Below, piece by piece: positions 18,625 through 27,237 of a stretch of DNA of 49,803 nucleotides (its first letter is position 1; the number at the start of each line of letters is the position of its first letter). Source of the stretch: an uncultured Bacilli bacterium. Lineage in GTDB: Bacteria; Bacillota_I; Bacilli_A; RF39; UBA660. Under the pieces are notes generated by a model that searched no databases, had not been told where the DNA came from, and worked only from the letters and a program-made list of their open reading frames with translations. Location of the stretch: positions 1-49,803 of the forward strand of contig CANQJR010000004.1 in NCBI GenBank assembly GCA_947624275.1. The letters run 5' to 3'. Made by a program: the position numbers and the translations under genes.

Positions 18625-20370
18625 ATGATTAATGTAAAAGATGATGAAAGATTGGCAATGTTGAACCATTCATGTGCACATCTACTTGCCCAAGCTGTTA
18701 AACACTTATATCCCAATGCGTTGTTTTGGGTAGGGCCTGTCATTGAGAATGGCTTTTATTACGATATTGATTTGGGCGAGGAAGTTATCAAGGAAGAAGA
18801 TTTAGAAAAAATTGAAAGAGAAATGAAAAAATGTGCCAAAGATGGTAAGAGAATCATTCGCCATGAGATATCTAAAGAAGAGGCTTTGGAACTCTTTAAA
18901 AATGATCCTTATAAAATAGATTTAATTTCTAGAATGGATGAGAATAAACAGATCATTTCTTGTTATACGCAAGGAGATTTTACTGATCTCTGTCGTGGTC
19001 CTCATGTAGATACGACTAAAGAGTTAAAATATTTTAAACTTCTAAAAGTCAGTGGTGCCTATTGGAAGGGTGATTCTAATAACAAGATGCTTCAAAGAAT
19101 TTATGGTATCTGTTTTGAAAGTGAAGATGAATTGAACGAATATCTCCACATGCTTGAAGAAGCAGAGCGAAGAGATCATAAAAAGTTGGGAAAAGAATTA
19201 GGATTATTCATGATGAGTGAATATGGTCCTGGTTTTCCATTCTTCTTGCCCAAAGGAATGATTTTGCGAAACGTTTTAGAAAACTTTTGGTATGAAGAAC
19301 ATACAAAAGAAGGATATGAGTTCATCAAGACACCAATCATGTTGAGTCGTGAACTTTGGGAAGTGTCTGGTCATTGGGAAAACTATCGTGAAAACATGTA
19401 CACTTCTACGATTGATGAAAAAGAATTTGCCATTAAACCGATGAATTGTCCTGGTGGTATGTTGGTCTACAAAAATAGTCTTCACTCATATAAGGATTTA
19501 CCAATTCGCTGTGGCGAGTTAGGTCAAGTTCATCGTCATGAGGCAAGTGGAGCCTTGAACGGTTTATTCAGAGTGCGCACCTTTACGCAGGATGATGCCC
19601 ACATCTTCATGCGAGAAGATCAAATTGAAGAAGAAATAATTCGCTTGATTGCTTTCATCGATCGCATTTATTCAATTTTTGGACTAACTTACGACATAGA
19701 ATTGTCAACGAGACCAGAAGAAAAATATATTGGAACGATTGAGTCTTGGAATAAGAGTGAAAAGATCCTCAGTGATGCTTGTCATCGCGCTGGTCACGAT
19801 TGTAAAATCAATCCTGGTGATGGAGCCTTTTATGGTCCAAAACTAGATTTCCATATCAAAGATTCACTTGGAAGAATTTGGCAGTGTGGTACTATCCAAC
19901 TAGATGCGAACTTGCCAGAACGTTTTGATTTGACATATGTTGCTCAAGATGGAACTAAACAGAGACCCATCATGTTGCACCGCGTCATCTTCGGTTCAAT
20001 CGAACGTTTCATCGGCATTTTAATTGAACACTTTGCTGGTGCTTTCCCAACGTGGTTAGCTCCTGTTCAAGTAAATGTCATCCCTGTCAATGTCGAAGCA
20101 CATAGCGATTATGCCAAGAGAGTAGTTGAGCGATTGAAAAAGGAAAATATAAGAGTAGAACTAGATGATCGCAATGAAAAATTGGGTTATCGCATGCGCG
20201 AGAGTCAGACGATGAAGATTCCATATAGCATTGTGTTGGGAGATAAAGAAGCTTCGACTGATAGCGTGACATATCGTCTTTATGGTGAACAGGACACCAC
20301 GACAGTGACACTTGAAGAGTTTGTTTCAATGATTAAAAATGTCATCGATACAAAAGCCTTACTAAAATAG
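18625..20370 (+). CDS. thrS: Threonyl-tRNA synthetase lacking the N-terminal TGS domain
   Basis: Class II synthetase charging tRNA-Thr. The protein begins straight in the editing (N2) domain: HSCAHLLAQAVKHLYP supplies the HxxxH zinc-like editing motif and DLCRGPHV the Cys/His pair. The catalytic core follows (GPGFPFFLPKGMILRN; motif 2 around GQVHRHEASGALNGLFRVRTF; motif 3 near the end), then the anticodon-binding domain (LAPVQVNVIPVNVEAHSDYA). Zinc ligand Cys is in KPMNCPGGML. At 581 residues it is about 60 shorter than the E. coli enzyme, matching absence of the TGS domain. The ATG is backed by AGAAGGA. Expression is set by the T-box upstream; no terminator is evident after the stop. Confidence 0.96.
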   Translation: MINVKDDERLAMLNHSCAHLLAQAVKHLYPNALFWVGPVIENGFYYDIDLGEEVIKEEDLEKIEREMKKCAKDGKRIIRHEISKEEALELFKNDPYKIDLISRMDENKQIISCYTQGDFTDLCRGPHVDTTKELKYFKLLKVSGAYWKGDSNNKMLQRIYGICFESEDELNEYLHMLEEAERRDHKKLGKELGLFMMSEYGPGFPFFLPKGMILRNVLENFWYEEHTKEGYEFIKTPIMLSRELWEVSGHWENYRENMYTSTIDEKEFAIKPMNCPGGMLVYKNSLHSYKDLPIRCGELGQVHRHEASGALNGLFRVRTFTQDDAHIFMREDQIEEEIIRLIAFIDRIYSIFGLTYDIELSTRPEEKYIGTIESWNKSEKILSDACHRAGHDCKINPGDGAFYGPKLDFHIKDSLGRIWQCGTIQLDANLPERFDLTYVAQDGTKQRPIMLHRVIFGSIERFIGILIEHFAGAFPTWLAPVQVNVIPVNVEAHSDYAKRVVERLKKENIRVELDDRNEKLGYRMRESQTMKIPYSIVLGDKEASTDSVTYRLYGEQDTTTVTLEEFVSMIKNVIDTKALLK

Positions 20371-20437
20371 AAGTTTGTCAAAAAATGTAAAAGAAAATTA
20401 ATATACATTGTTGAAATACTTTACTTAATTACACCCA

Positions 20438-20446
20438 TGCTATAGA
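20438..20446 (+). promoter_or_regulatory. Candidate extended -10 of the WG-repeat gene
   Basis: TGCTATAGA (20438-20446) has the TGn extension and a near-consensus -10. No good -35 is placed 17 bases upstream. It lies 21 bases before the start codon. Confidence 0.4.
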
Positions 20447-20466
20447 CTTATAGATAGGTGATAAAG

Positions 20467-22266
20467 ATGAATGGTGAGAATAATTGGAACAATCAATATA
20501 ATGCAAACAATGATAGCTTAAATATGGACAATCAGTATAAAGCAAACAATGATAGTCTAAATGCGAGTAATCAGTATAATGCAAACAATAATGATTTAAA
20601 TATGAGCGGGCAGTATAACACGAATAGTGATACTTTTAACGCAAATGATCAGTATGGTGTTAATAACACAATGGGATTTGATCCTATTAATAATGATACA
20701 AATAATTTTAATATGAATGGATCAAATAATGGTATTAATGAAAATGGTGAAGAACCAAAGAAAAAGAAAAAAATTGGCGTTTATTTGGTAATAATTATCG
20801 TTTTTATCTTAGCGGTTGCTTTCTTGGTTTATCACACAGTAGCGTCAAACAAAAAAATGGATAACAATGTGAACAATAATGAAAATGATAATGGTAACGA
20901 GGTCACAGAACAGCCTCCAGAAGATAATCCTGAAGAAGGTGACACTAGTGGTAGTACTACTGGAGATGAGAAAGAGCCAGAAAGTACAGTTCCTAAAAAA
21001 TTATATGTTTCTTTTCGCTCTTTTGAAGAAGTAAAAAAATTGCCCAATTATGTCCAATTATGTGGAAAAGGAAAAATCGTTTGTTCTAATTATGAGTTGA
21101 GTGGTTCTTCTTATCATTTGTTGAATGAAAATTATTCGTATAAACTCAGCAAAAAAGGTGTCGTTTTTTATGATAATGCGACTGGTAAAACTGTAACTGT
21201 TGACGAGAGCAAGGAATATCATGTACTTGGTGATAGTACTAGACTAACTACTTCAGATGCTATAACGAGTAGAAATAGTAATAAATACGTAGTTGTTGCT
21301 GGCAACAAAAAAGGAACTGGTCTTATAGATTATAAAGGAAAAAAGATAATTGATATCAAATATGACGATTTGATGTTAATCAATAATGATGAAATGATAG
21401 CTCTAAAAGATGGAAAATATGGTGTCATTAATGCCAAAGAAGAAAAAATTATTGATTTTAAATATGAAGAAATGCAAAAGCTTAATGAAAATTACTTGGT
21501 CGTTCAAAAAGATCATAAATTGGGAATAATTGATACCAAGGGTAATGTGGTAGCTCCATTTAATGAGAAAATGGCTGATATTGGATCTTTTGCTTTAAGA
21601 CTTTGTTGTTCAAACGAAAATAATTTTAGCATAATAAATGGTGAAGATGAAATCATAATATCATATAAAGATGCTTCAAAGATAGATGACCATATGAGAT
21701 ATGGATATGGTGATTCTTATCTCATCATTGATAGTGATGGAAATTATCGCTATGAAGATGAAATTTATCAAAAATATTACAATTATAGCAAAAATTATGT
21801 TTATGTATTGATTCAAGGTTCAAAGATTAATATATATAATCAAAGCAAAAAGTTGGTTGCTTCTAAAGATTTTGGCAAGGAAAATACGGTTAGTGTTGAA
21901 GGTTATTTGGATACAGAAAATTTAGTCATTAGAACTATTGATGATAATCTTGATGACATGAGATATTATTATAATAATAATACTCAAGAGATAGTTACTG
22001 ATAAAGAGTTGGACAAAAAGGTTAAGGAAGCTGCTGATGAGGAGAATGACAAAATATATGCATTAACTTCTGAAAGTGGAGAATTAACCGTCAATGCAGA
22101 AGGTAAGGATAAAAAAATATATTCACCAAATAAAAAGTTGATCCTAACAATTAATAAAACCGATGATATTGAATACCTATATGATAACTATTACGTAGTT
22201 ACTAATAAAGATAAGGAAAAAACATATTATTACATCAATTATCCTGCTTATAATATGTATAGTTAA
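20467..22266 (+). CDS. Membrane-anchored WG-repeat protein with N-terminal tandem repeats
   Basis: A 599-residue protein with three parts. Residues 9-68 are a 13-residue Asn-rich tandem repeat. After a KKKKK stretch, one TM helix (about residues 100-121: IGVYLVIIIVFILAVAFLVYH) places the rest outside the cell if the N-terminus is cytoplasmic. An Asn/Glu/Thr linker follows. The extracellular part contains WG-type repeats seen as GLIDYKGKKIIDIKYD, GVINAKEEKIIDFKYE and GIIDTKGNVVAPFNE (about 285-365). The function is unknown; WG repeats are thought to form beta-propeller-like binding surfaces. The ATG at 20467 is preferred over a GTG inside the AGGTGATAAAG ribosome site. Followed by a strong terminator. 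Confidence 0.82.
   Translation: MNGENNWNNQYNANNDSLNMDNQYKANNDSLNASNQYNANNNDLNMSGQYNTNSDTFNANDQYGVNNTMGFDPINNDTNNFNMNGSNNGINENGEEPKKKKKIGVYLVIIIVFILAVAFLVYHTVASNKKMDNNVNNNENDNGNEVTEQPPEDNPEEGDTSGSTTGDEKEPESTVPKKLYVSFRSFEEVKKLPNYVQLCGKGKIVCSNYELSGSSYHLLNENYSYKLSKKGVVFYDNATGKTVTVDESKEYHVLGDSTRLTTSDAITSRNSNKYVVVAGNKKGTGLIDYKGKKIIDIKYDDLMLINNDEMIALKDGKYGVINAKEEKIIDFKYEEMQKLNENYLVVQKDHKLGIIDTKGNVVAPFNEKMADIGSFALRLCCSNENNFSIINGEDEIIISYKDASKIDDHMRYGYGDSYLIIDSDGNYRYEDEIYQKYYNYSKNYVYVLIQGSKINIYNQSKKLVASKDFGKENTVSVEGYLDTENLVIRTIDDNLDDMRYYYNNNTQEIVTDKELDKKVKEAADEENDKIYALTSESGELTVNAEGKDKKIYSPNKKLILTINKTDDIEYLYDNYYVVTNKDKEKTYYYINYPAYNMYS
20491..20670 (+). repeat. 39-bp coding tandem repeat, four copies plus a partial fifth
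   Basis: Units at 20491-20529, 20530-20568, 20569-20607 and 20608-20646, with a partial unit to about 20670. Each encodes a 13-residue unit resembling NQYNANNDSLNMD. The first three are very similar in DNA sequence; the fourth is diverged. It lies in the N-terminal, probably cytoplasmic, part of the WG-repeat protein. Confidence 0.9.
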
Positions 22267-22302
22267 ATCAATTTAGTTAAATAATTAAATATAAAAATAA
22301 TT

Positions 22303-22336
22303 AGACACATTTATGTAAAGTGTGTCTTTTTTTTTA
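22303..22336 (+). terminator. Rho-independent terminator after the WG-repeat gene
   Basis: AGACACA pairs with TGTGTCT across an 11-base loop and is followed by a run of nine to ten T. Confidence 0.92.
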
Positions 22337-22344
22337 TTTGTTTA

Positions 22345-22373
22345 TTTACAAAGTGGGGAATAAATAGTATTAT
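22345..22373 (+). promoter_or_regulatory. Sigma-A promoter of the mra (division and cell wall) operon
   Basis: TTTACA (22345-22350), a 17-base spacer and TATTAT (22368-22373). An AAAGTGGGG element lies inside the spacer. Confidence 0.78.
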
Positions 22374-22383
22374 ATACTTAGCA

Positions 22384-22410
22384 GTGGTTGATTGTGGTGA
22401 AAAGTGGGGG
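22384..22410 (+). promoter_or_regulatory. MraZ operator: GTGG repeats at 10-bp spacing
   Basis: GTGG occurs at 22384, 22394 and 22404, exactly one helical turn apart, as in known MraZ binding sites. A fourth copy, at 22353 within AAAGTGGGG, lies 31 bases upstream. The third copy doubles as the ribosome-binding site of mraZ. MraZ bound here would cover the transcription start and leader of its own operon, consistent with autorepression. Confidence 0.82.
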
Positions 22411-22417
22411 ATGCAAA

Positions 22418-22861
22418 ATGCTCATGGGAGAGTTCCATCATAACATTGATGAAAAAGGAAGACTTACTTTACCATCTAAGTTTCGTGATGATCTAGGTGA
22501 TGAATTCGTCGTCACTCGTGGGTTTGAAGGCAGTTTATTTGTTTATCCCCAAAAGGAATGGGAAAAGATTTATTCTCGTTTGAACAGTTTGCCATTCACC
22601 AAGAAAAATGCACGTGATTTTAAACGCTTTTTCCTATCCGGTGCTACTGCGACAGTATTTGACAAACAAGGTCGAATCAATATTACCTCTCCATTGATTG
22701 CTTACGCCGATTTGCAAAAAGAGTGCGTCATAGTCGGCGTAGGTGATCATCTAGAAATTTGGTCCTTAAAGAGATGGAACGATTTCTATAATTCGAATGA
22801 AGCTGAGTTGTCAGATATTGCAGAAGATTTATTTGATTCAAATTGGGAAATCGGTGATTGA
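22418..22861 (+). CDS. mraZ: Transcriptional regulator MraZ
   Basis: MraZ is a ring-forming AbrB-like DNA-binding protein that controls the division and cell-wall cluster it heads. Two SpoVT/AbrB-type halves are visible: MGEFHHNIDEKGRLTLPSKF at the N-terminus and SGATATVFDKQGRINITSPL near residue 75, each with the conserved DxxGR turn. The C-terminal tail reads GDHLEIWSLKRWNDFY. I start at ATG 22418 (147 residues) behind GTGGGGG. A longer frame from GTG 22388 would translate through the operator repeats and is unlikely. The stop TGA lies one base before the rsmH ATG. Confidence 0.96.
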   Translation: MLMGEFHHNIDEKGRLTLPSKFRDDLGDEFVVTRGFEGSLFVYPQKEWEKIYSRLNSLPFTKKNARDFKRFFLSGATATVFDKQGRINITSPLIAYADLQKECVIVGVGDHLEIWSLKRWNDFYNSNEAELSDIAEDLFDSNWEIGD

Positions 22862-22862
22862 T

Positions 22863-23786
22863 ATGCATATCAGTGTATTGTTGAATGAGTCAATCACAGG
22901 ACTTAATTTGAAAGAGGACGGTATCTACGTAGATTGTACTTTGGGATATGCTGGTCATTCCAGCGAAATTTTAAAGCGAATAAGAAGGGGTTGTCTTTTC
23001 GCCATTGATCAAGATAGTGATGCCATCCGCTACAGTGAAAAAAAATTAGCAACCATTGGCAATAATTTTGAAATAATAAATACTAATTTTGTAAATATAA
23101 GAGATGAATTAGAGAAGAGAAATGTTTTTGAAGTAGATGGTATATTGTTCGATTTAGGTGTTTCATCACCACAATTGGATGATAAGGACCGTGGATTCAG
23201 TTACCATCAAGATGCACCACTTGACATGCGCATGAATCAAAAACAGGCGTTATCTGCGAAAGTAGTAGTTAACACGTATGAAGAAAAAGCCCTTGCCGAT
23301 ATCTTTTTTAAATATGGTGAGGAAAAGTATGCTCGTAGCATTGCCAAGAACATTGTCAAGTATCGCGAGAAAAAAGAGATTGAAACGACATTAGAACTAG
23401 TTGAAATAATCAAAAGTTCAATTCCTGAAAAGGCTAAGAGAGATAAACATCCTGCTCGCAAAGTTTTTCAAGCGATTAGAATTGAAGTAAATGATGAATT
23501 AAATGTATTGACTGAGGCCATTATGGAAAGTTTATCACTATTGAAAGTTGGCGGAAGACTTGTCGTCATAACTTTCCATTCCTTGGAAGATCGAATTGTC
23601 AAAAACATATTTAGGGAAGCGACTGAAATCGATCCTAAAGTTAAAGGATTACCAGATATACCTTTAGAGTATCTTCCCAAATATCGTTTGATAAATAGTA
23701 AAGTAATCGTGCCTAGCGATGAAGAATTAGAGGCTAATAATCGTAGCCGCAGTAGTAAATTGCGCATAATTGAAAGAATAGGATAA
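22863..23786 (+). CDS. rsmH: 16S rRNA (cytosine1402-N4)-methyltransferase RsmH
   Basis: RsmH methylates N4 of C1402 in the decoding centre of 16S rRNA using SAM. The 307 residues begin HISVLLNESITGL. SAM-binding motifs are YVDCTLGYAGHSSEIL and FAIDQDSDAI. The conserved DGILFDLGVSSPQLD, RGFSYHQDAPLDMRM, KVFQAIRIEVNDEL and VITFHSLEDRIVK blocks confirm the family. The start at ATG 22863 is preceded by GGTGATTG, which overlaps the end of mraZ, so translation is coupled. A longer upstream in-frame extension inside mraZ has no support. Confidence 0.97.
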   Translation: MHISVLLNESITGLNLKEDGIYVDCTLGYAGHSSEILKRIRRGCLFAIDQDSDAIRYSEKKLATIGNNFEIINTNFVNIRDELEKRNVFEVDGILFDLGVSSPQLDDKDRGFSYHQDAPLDMRMNQKQALSAKVVVNTYEEKALADIFFKYGEEKYARSIAKNIVKYREKKEIETTLELVEIIKSSIPEKAKRDKHPARKVFQAIRIEVNDELNVLTEAIMESLSLLKVGGRLVVITFHSLEDRIVKNIFREATEIDPKVKGLPDIPLEYLPKYRLINSKVIVPSDEELEANNRSRSSKLRIIERIG

Positions 23787-23803
23787 AAAGGAGATAGATC
23801 ATT

Positions 23804-24118
23804 GTGAAAAAGAAGAAGACAAGAATTGTTAAGAGAAGATTTTTCTTTACTAAATTTGAGTTGCTTTTGTATGGATTTACATTGTTTTTAATAGTAGTTT
23901 CACCACTTGCCATCGTCTTTTCACAAGCTACTTTATCAAAGATCAATTATGATGTAGAAAGATTAAAAAGTGAAGTTACTAGTCAAGAGAGAACTAATGA
24001 AAGCTTATCGATGAAAATAAGTGAACTTGCTTCCTTAGAAAAAATTCAGGAAGTTGCAGATGCTGAAGGATTGAAGTATAATAATAGTAATATAAAGTCA
24101 GTCAATACTTCAGAATAG
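23804..24118 (+). CDS. ftsL: Cell division protein FtsL
   Basis: Small bitopic divisome protein that, with DivIC/FtsB, activates septal peptidoglycan synthesis. It has a basic cytoplasmic tail (MKKKKTRIVKRRFF), one TM helix (about residues 20-41) and an extracellular coiled-coil segment (INYDVERLKSEVTSQERTNESL). A C-terminal part LEKIQEVADAEGLKYNNSNI resembles other FtsL proteins. At 104 residues the length is normal. The start is GTG at 23804, placed ten bases after AAGGAGAT. Sequence identity in this family is low, so position between rsmH and a class B PBP carries much of the call. Confidence 0.9.
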   Translation: MKKKKTRIVKRRFFFTKFELLLYGFTLFLIVVSPLAIVFSQATLSKINYDVERLKSEVTSQERTNESLSMKISELASLEKIQEVADAEGLKYNNSNIKSVNTSE

Positions 24119-24130
24119 GATAGTGATACG

Positions 24131-26353
24131 ATGAAAAGTAAAAAGAAGACCAAAATTAATTCGAATACGGTAAAATTACCAGTATGGCTAATTATGATTG
24201 GTCTTCTTTGTTTTGTTGCTCTGATTGCCAGATTATCAGTATTAGCTCTTTCTTCGACGATTGATGATATTGATATTCAAGCCTTTGCGAGAAATCGTAA
24301 TAGCACGACCAAGACTTTGTTGGCCAAGAGGGGAACGATCTATGACGTCAATGGCAATGTACTAGCGGAGACTGTCTCATCATATACTCTAATAGCTTTT
24401 CTATCACCAGATCGAACTACTAATCCTGCCAAACCACAACACGTCGTCGATATCGATTATACGGCTACTGAACTTGCCAAAGTCATCAACTTGGATTATG
24501 AGACAATTGTCAGATATTTATCCAAAAAAGATGTGTATCAAACCGAATTTGGTAGTGCTGGACGTGGTTTGACCGAACTTCAGAAAGAAGAGATTGAGAG
24601 TCTAAATTTGCCAGGAATCGGTTTTATCGCTACTCAAAAGCGTTATTACCCTTATGGTGATTTTTTATCATATACTTTGGGTTATGCCAAAGAGAAGACA
24701 ATTGTTGATGAAAATGGTAACGAAATAACCACGCTAGTTGGGGAAATGGGCATTGAAAAATCTTATGATGAGATTTTGCGCGGTACCAATGGTTATACTT
24801 TTTATCAGCGCGATCGCAATGGTTATAAAATAGCTGATACCAAAGAAATCACGGTCGAAGCAATCGATGGGCAAGACGTGTATTTGAGTATCGATGCCAA
24901 TGTTCAACTGTTTTTGGAACAAGCCCTAAAAAATGCACAACAGAAAAAGTATAAGTGGGAATGGTATACTATTTTGATTGCCAATGCCAAGACGGGAGCC
25001 ATTCTAGGATCAGCTTCTAATCCTTCCTTTGATCCAAATAAGCGCAATATGACCAATTATCTCGATTACAATGTCGCATATCCCTTTGAACCAGGTTCGA
25101 CGATGAAGACTTTTACTTATATGGCAACGATGGAAAACAGCAAATATGATGGAAATGATCGTTATAAGTCCGGTACTTTTGTCACACAAGATGGTACAGA
25201 AATAGGTGACTGGGATCGTCATGGATGGGGAAGAATAACGTATGATCGCGGTTTCACTCTATCTAGTAATACTGGTATTATTTCTCTTCTTCGCAACAAT
25301 ATCAATCAGAGCATTTTAAAATCATATTTCAACAAATTGGGCTTCGGTTTGCCAACAGGAATAGAACTGCCAAACGAATCGAGTGGAAAAGTGGCTTTCA
25401 ATTATGAAACAGAGTATTATAATGCCGGTTTTGGTCAAGGAATTACGACCACGCCAATTCAAAACGTCAAAGCTTTGACTTCGATTGCCAATAATGGCAT
25501 GTTATTACAACCTTATTATGTTGACAAAGTTGTCAATCAAAAGAATGAAGTCACTTATCAAGGTGAGCGAACTGAAATAGATCAAGTCGCATCGATTGAA
25601 ACTGTAAATAAAATAAAGGATTTGATGGAAGGCGTAATAAGTGGTAATAGCAGCACTTGTACTGGTTATCCTTATTATATGAAAGGTTATGATGTCATCA
25701 TCAAAACCGGTTCAGCCCAGGTTGCATCTAGTACTGGATATAATACTGGTGAAGTCATCAAGGGAATTGCTGGAATGTTTCCTAAGGACAATCCTCAGAT
25801 AATCTTATACATGGCTGCCAAAAAACCATATGATGGAACCGGATTCAACGTTAGACCGATGTCCACCGTTTTCAAAGAGATAATTAAAAATATCAGTAGT
25901 TATTATGGAATATATAAAGGAAAAAATAATAAAACGGATGCCGTTCCTACTTATGAAGTTGAGAGTTTCATAAATAAAAAGACGGCCGATGTCCAAAAGG
26001 TATTAAATGATTTCGGTTTGAAGACGATCGTCATTGGTGATGGCGATAAAATAATTGAACAATATCCAAAAGAGAATATGGTTTTGACGAAAAAAGATAT
26101 GGTCATTCTAGTCACCAATGATAAAAAGAATATTAAAATGCCTAACTTTAAAGATTGCAGTTTAAACGAAGCTAAGACGATTCTATCTTATTTAGGTATC
26201 GACTATGAATTGGTTGGCAATGGTTATGTGAAAAAACAGAGCATTAAAAAGGATACTCCAATAAAAGACGATATGAAATTGAAGTTGACTTTTGAAGAGT
26301 ACTACGTTCCAGAAGAAAAAGAAGAAACTCAAACCGAGGAAGAAAAAAAGTAG
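24131..26353 (+). CDS. Class B penicillin-binding protein with two PASTA domains (PBP2B/SpoVD type)
   Basis: Septal peptidoglycan transpeptidase. A short basic tail and one TM helix (about residues 18-40) are followed by the dimerisation domain beginning KRGTIYDVNGNVLAETV. The transpeptidase domain holds the serine motif PGSTMK, the SxN motif in LSSNTGI and KTGSAQ. Two PASTA domains end the protein (about 620-670 and 680-725), then an acidic tail. The PASTA pair and the position after ftsL fit either PBP2B (vegetative division) or SpoVD (sporulation); the mra location favours the former. At 740 residues the length is normal. It is the last gene of the cluster: no mraY, murD or ftsW follows. 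Confidence 0.94.
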   Translation: MKSKKKTKINSNTVKLPVWLIMIGLLCFVALIARLSVLALSSTIDDIDIQAFARNRNSTTKTLLAKRGTIYDVNGNVLAETVSSYTLIAFLSPDRTTNPAKPQHVVDIDYTATELAKVINLDYETIVRYLSKKDVYQTEFGSAGRGLTELQKEEIESLNLPGIGFIATQKRYYPYGDFLSYTLGYAKEKTIVDENGNEITTLVGEMGIEKSYDEILRGTNGYTFYQRDRNGYKIADTKEITVEAIDGQDVYLSIDANVQLFLEQALKNAQQKKYKWEWYTILIANAKTGAILGSASNPSFDPNKRNMTNYLDYNVAYPFEPGSTMKTFTYMATMENSKYDGNDRYKSGTFVTQDGTEIGDWDRHGWGRITYDRGFTLSSNTGIISLLRNNINQSILKSYFNKLGFGLPTGIELPNESSGKVAFNYETEYYNAGFGQGITTTPIQNVKALTSIANNGMLLQPYYVDKVVNQKNEVTYQGERTEIDQVASIETVNKIKDLMEGVISGNSSTCTGYPYYMKGYDVIIKTGSAQVASSTGYNTGEVIKGIAGMFPKDNPQIILYMAAKKPYDGTGFNVRPMSTVFKEIIKNISSYYGIYKGKNNKTDAVPTYEVESFINKKTADVQKVLNDFGLKTIVIGDGDKIIEQYPKENMVLTKKDMVILVTNDKKNIKMPNFKDCSLNEAKTILSYLGIDYELVGNGYVKKQSIKKDTPIKDDMKLKLTFEEYYVPEEKEETQTEEEKK

Positions 26354-26380
26354 TGCTAAAATCCATTATATAATTCAAAA

Positions 26381-26400
26381 AAAGAGACATATGTCTCTTT
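26381..26400. terminator. Bidirectional terminator between pbp and def
   Basis: A perfect 20-bp palindrome of AAAGAGACAT and ATGTCTCTTT, flanked by A on one side and T on the other, serves both convergent genes. Confidence 0.88.
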
Positions 26401-26948
26401 TATATTGCTCGATATTTTTCCTTTCCTTTAAAAGGATTATTTTTATCTATTTTGTCAGTGAACAATATGCCATCCAAATGGTCATATTCATGTTGGAAGG
26501 CTACCGCTAATTCTTCACGAACGCGAAATTTGACCGGTTCGCCATCAGTATTATATCCTTCCATTGTGATTCTCGCATGCCTTGGAACAATTCCTTCAAC
26601 CGGGCGATTGACGCTCAGACATCCTTCTCCTTCTTCGACGTAAATCATCTCACTAGAGGAACTGACAATTTTGGGATTGACGATGACATAATTTTCAAAT
26701 TTACCTTCTTCATACTCATAGACGACGACGAAATAGCGTTTAGCTATTCCTAGTTGAATAGCTGCCATTCCCATTCCAGGTCGCAAGTTGTATTTTTCAC
26801 TCTCTTCTGGTATCTGGCTAAGAGTCAAATGTTCAATCATCTCATCAATGATCTTTTTATCTTTTTCATCCATCGGAAAGATTACATCTTTGCTTTTCGT
26901 ATGAAGAATTTTATTCTTTTCATCTAAAATATCTTTATCTTTTAGCAT
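26400..26948 (-). CDS. def: Peptide deformylase
   Basis: Removes the N-formyl group from nascent proteins using a metal ion. All three motifs are present: GMGMAAIQLG (motif I), EGCLSV (motif II, with the metal Cys) and QHEYDHLDG (motif III, HExxH). An insert and the EGCLSV spelling match the longer type 2 deformylases of Gram-positive bacteria. I start at the ATG at 26948 (182 residues), preceded on this strand by GTGGTGATTATC. The open frame extends 30 codons further, but that part is hydrophobic, not family-like, and runs into the preceding terminator region. Convergent with pbp. Confidence 0.95.
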   Translation of the reverse strand: MLKDKDILDEKNKILHTKSKDVIFPMDEKDKKIIDEMIEHLTLSQIPEESEKYNLRPGMGMAAIQLGIAKRYFVVVYEYEEGKFENYVIVNPKIVSSSSEMIYVEEGEGCLSVNRPVEGIVPRHARITMEGYNTDGEPVKFRVREELAVAFQHEYDHLDGILFTDKIDKNNPFKGKEKYRAI

Positions 26949-27007
26949 GATAATCACCACAAATAACATTGTAACATAAAAGTTTAGATAAAGAAATAAT
27001 ATTGACT

Positions 27008-27034
27008 CAAAAAAAGAAGTAGTAAAACTACTTC
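27008..27034 (-). terminator. Rho-independent terminator of the YjcZ-like gene
   Basis: GAAGTAGT and ACTACTTC form an eight-base stem with a three-base loop; on the minus strand it is followed by a T run. Confidence 0.88.
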
Positions 27035-27046
27035 TCAATAGGATTG

Positions 27047-27211
27047 TTATCTTGCAAATCTAGATCCAATGACAATTACTAATAAGATAAATAGTACTAA
27101 AATAATGGCATAATATGATGAATTATTGTTTTGATATTGCATTGGATAGTATGGATAAAATGGATAACTATTGTTTCCACAACACGTTGATCCTCCACCA
27201 TAATAATACAT
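27047..27211 (-). CDS. YjcZ-like small sporulation protein
   Basis: A 54-residue product: a Tyr/Gly-rich head (MYYYGGGSTCCGNNSYPFYP), an Asn/Gln linker, then one hydrophobic helix SSYYAIILVLFILLVIVIGS with a basic end. The helix closely resembles the FALIVVLFILLIIVG signature of the YjcZ sporulation family; the overall layout is similar but longer at the N-terminus. Strong evidence of expression: AAAGGAGGT lies eight to ten bases before the ATG, and a terminator follows the stop. It is divergent from recD2 and upstream of def but insulated from it. The family call is by memory of the helix pattern. Confidence 0.75.
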   Translation of the reverse strand: MYYYGGGSTCCGNNSYPFYPYYPMQYQNNNSSYYAIILVLFILLVIVIGSRFAR

Positions 27212-27237
27212 AGCCTGACCTCCTTTACTATTACTAA

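Noticed and set aside
22388-22417. Longer mraZ starting at GTG 22388
   Set aside because: It would be coded through the operator repeats and lacks its own ribosome site; the family begins at MLMGEFHHNID or MGEF.
26949-27038. 30-residue N-terminal extension of peptide deformylase
   Set aside because: It is hydrophobic, not seen in the family, has no ribosome site and overlaps the neighbouring terminator.
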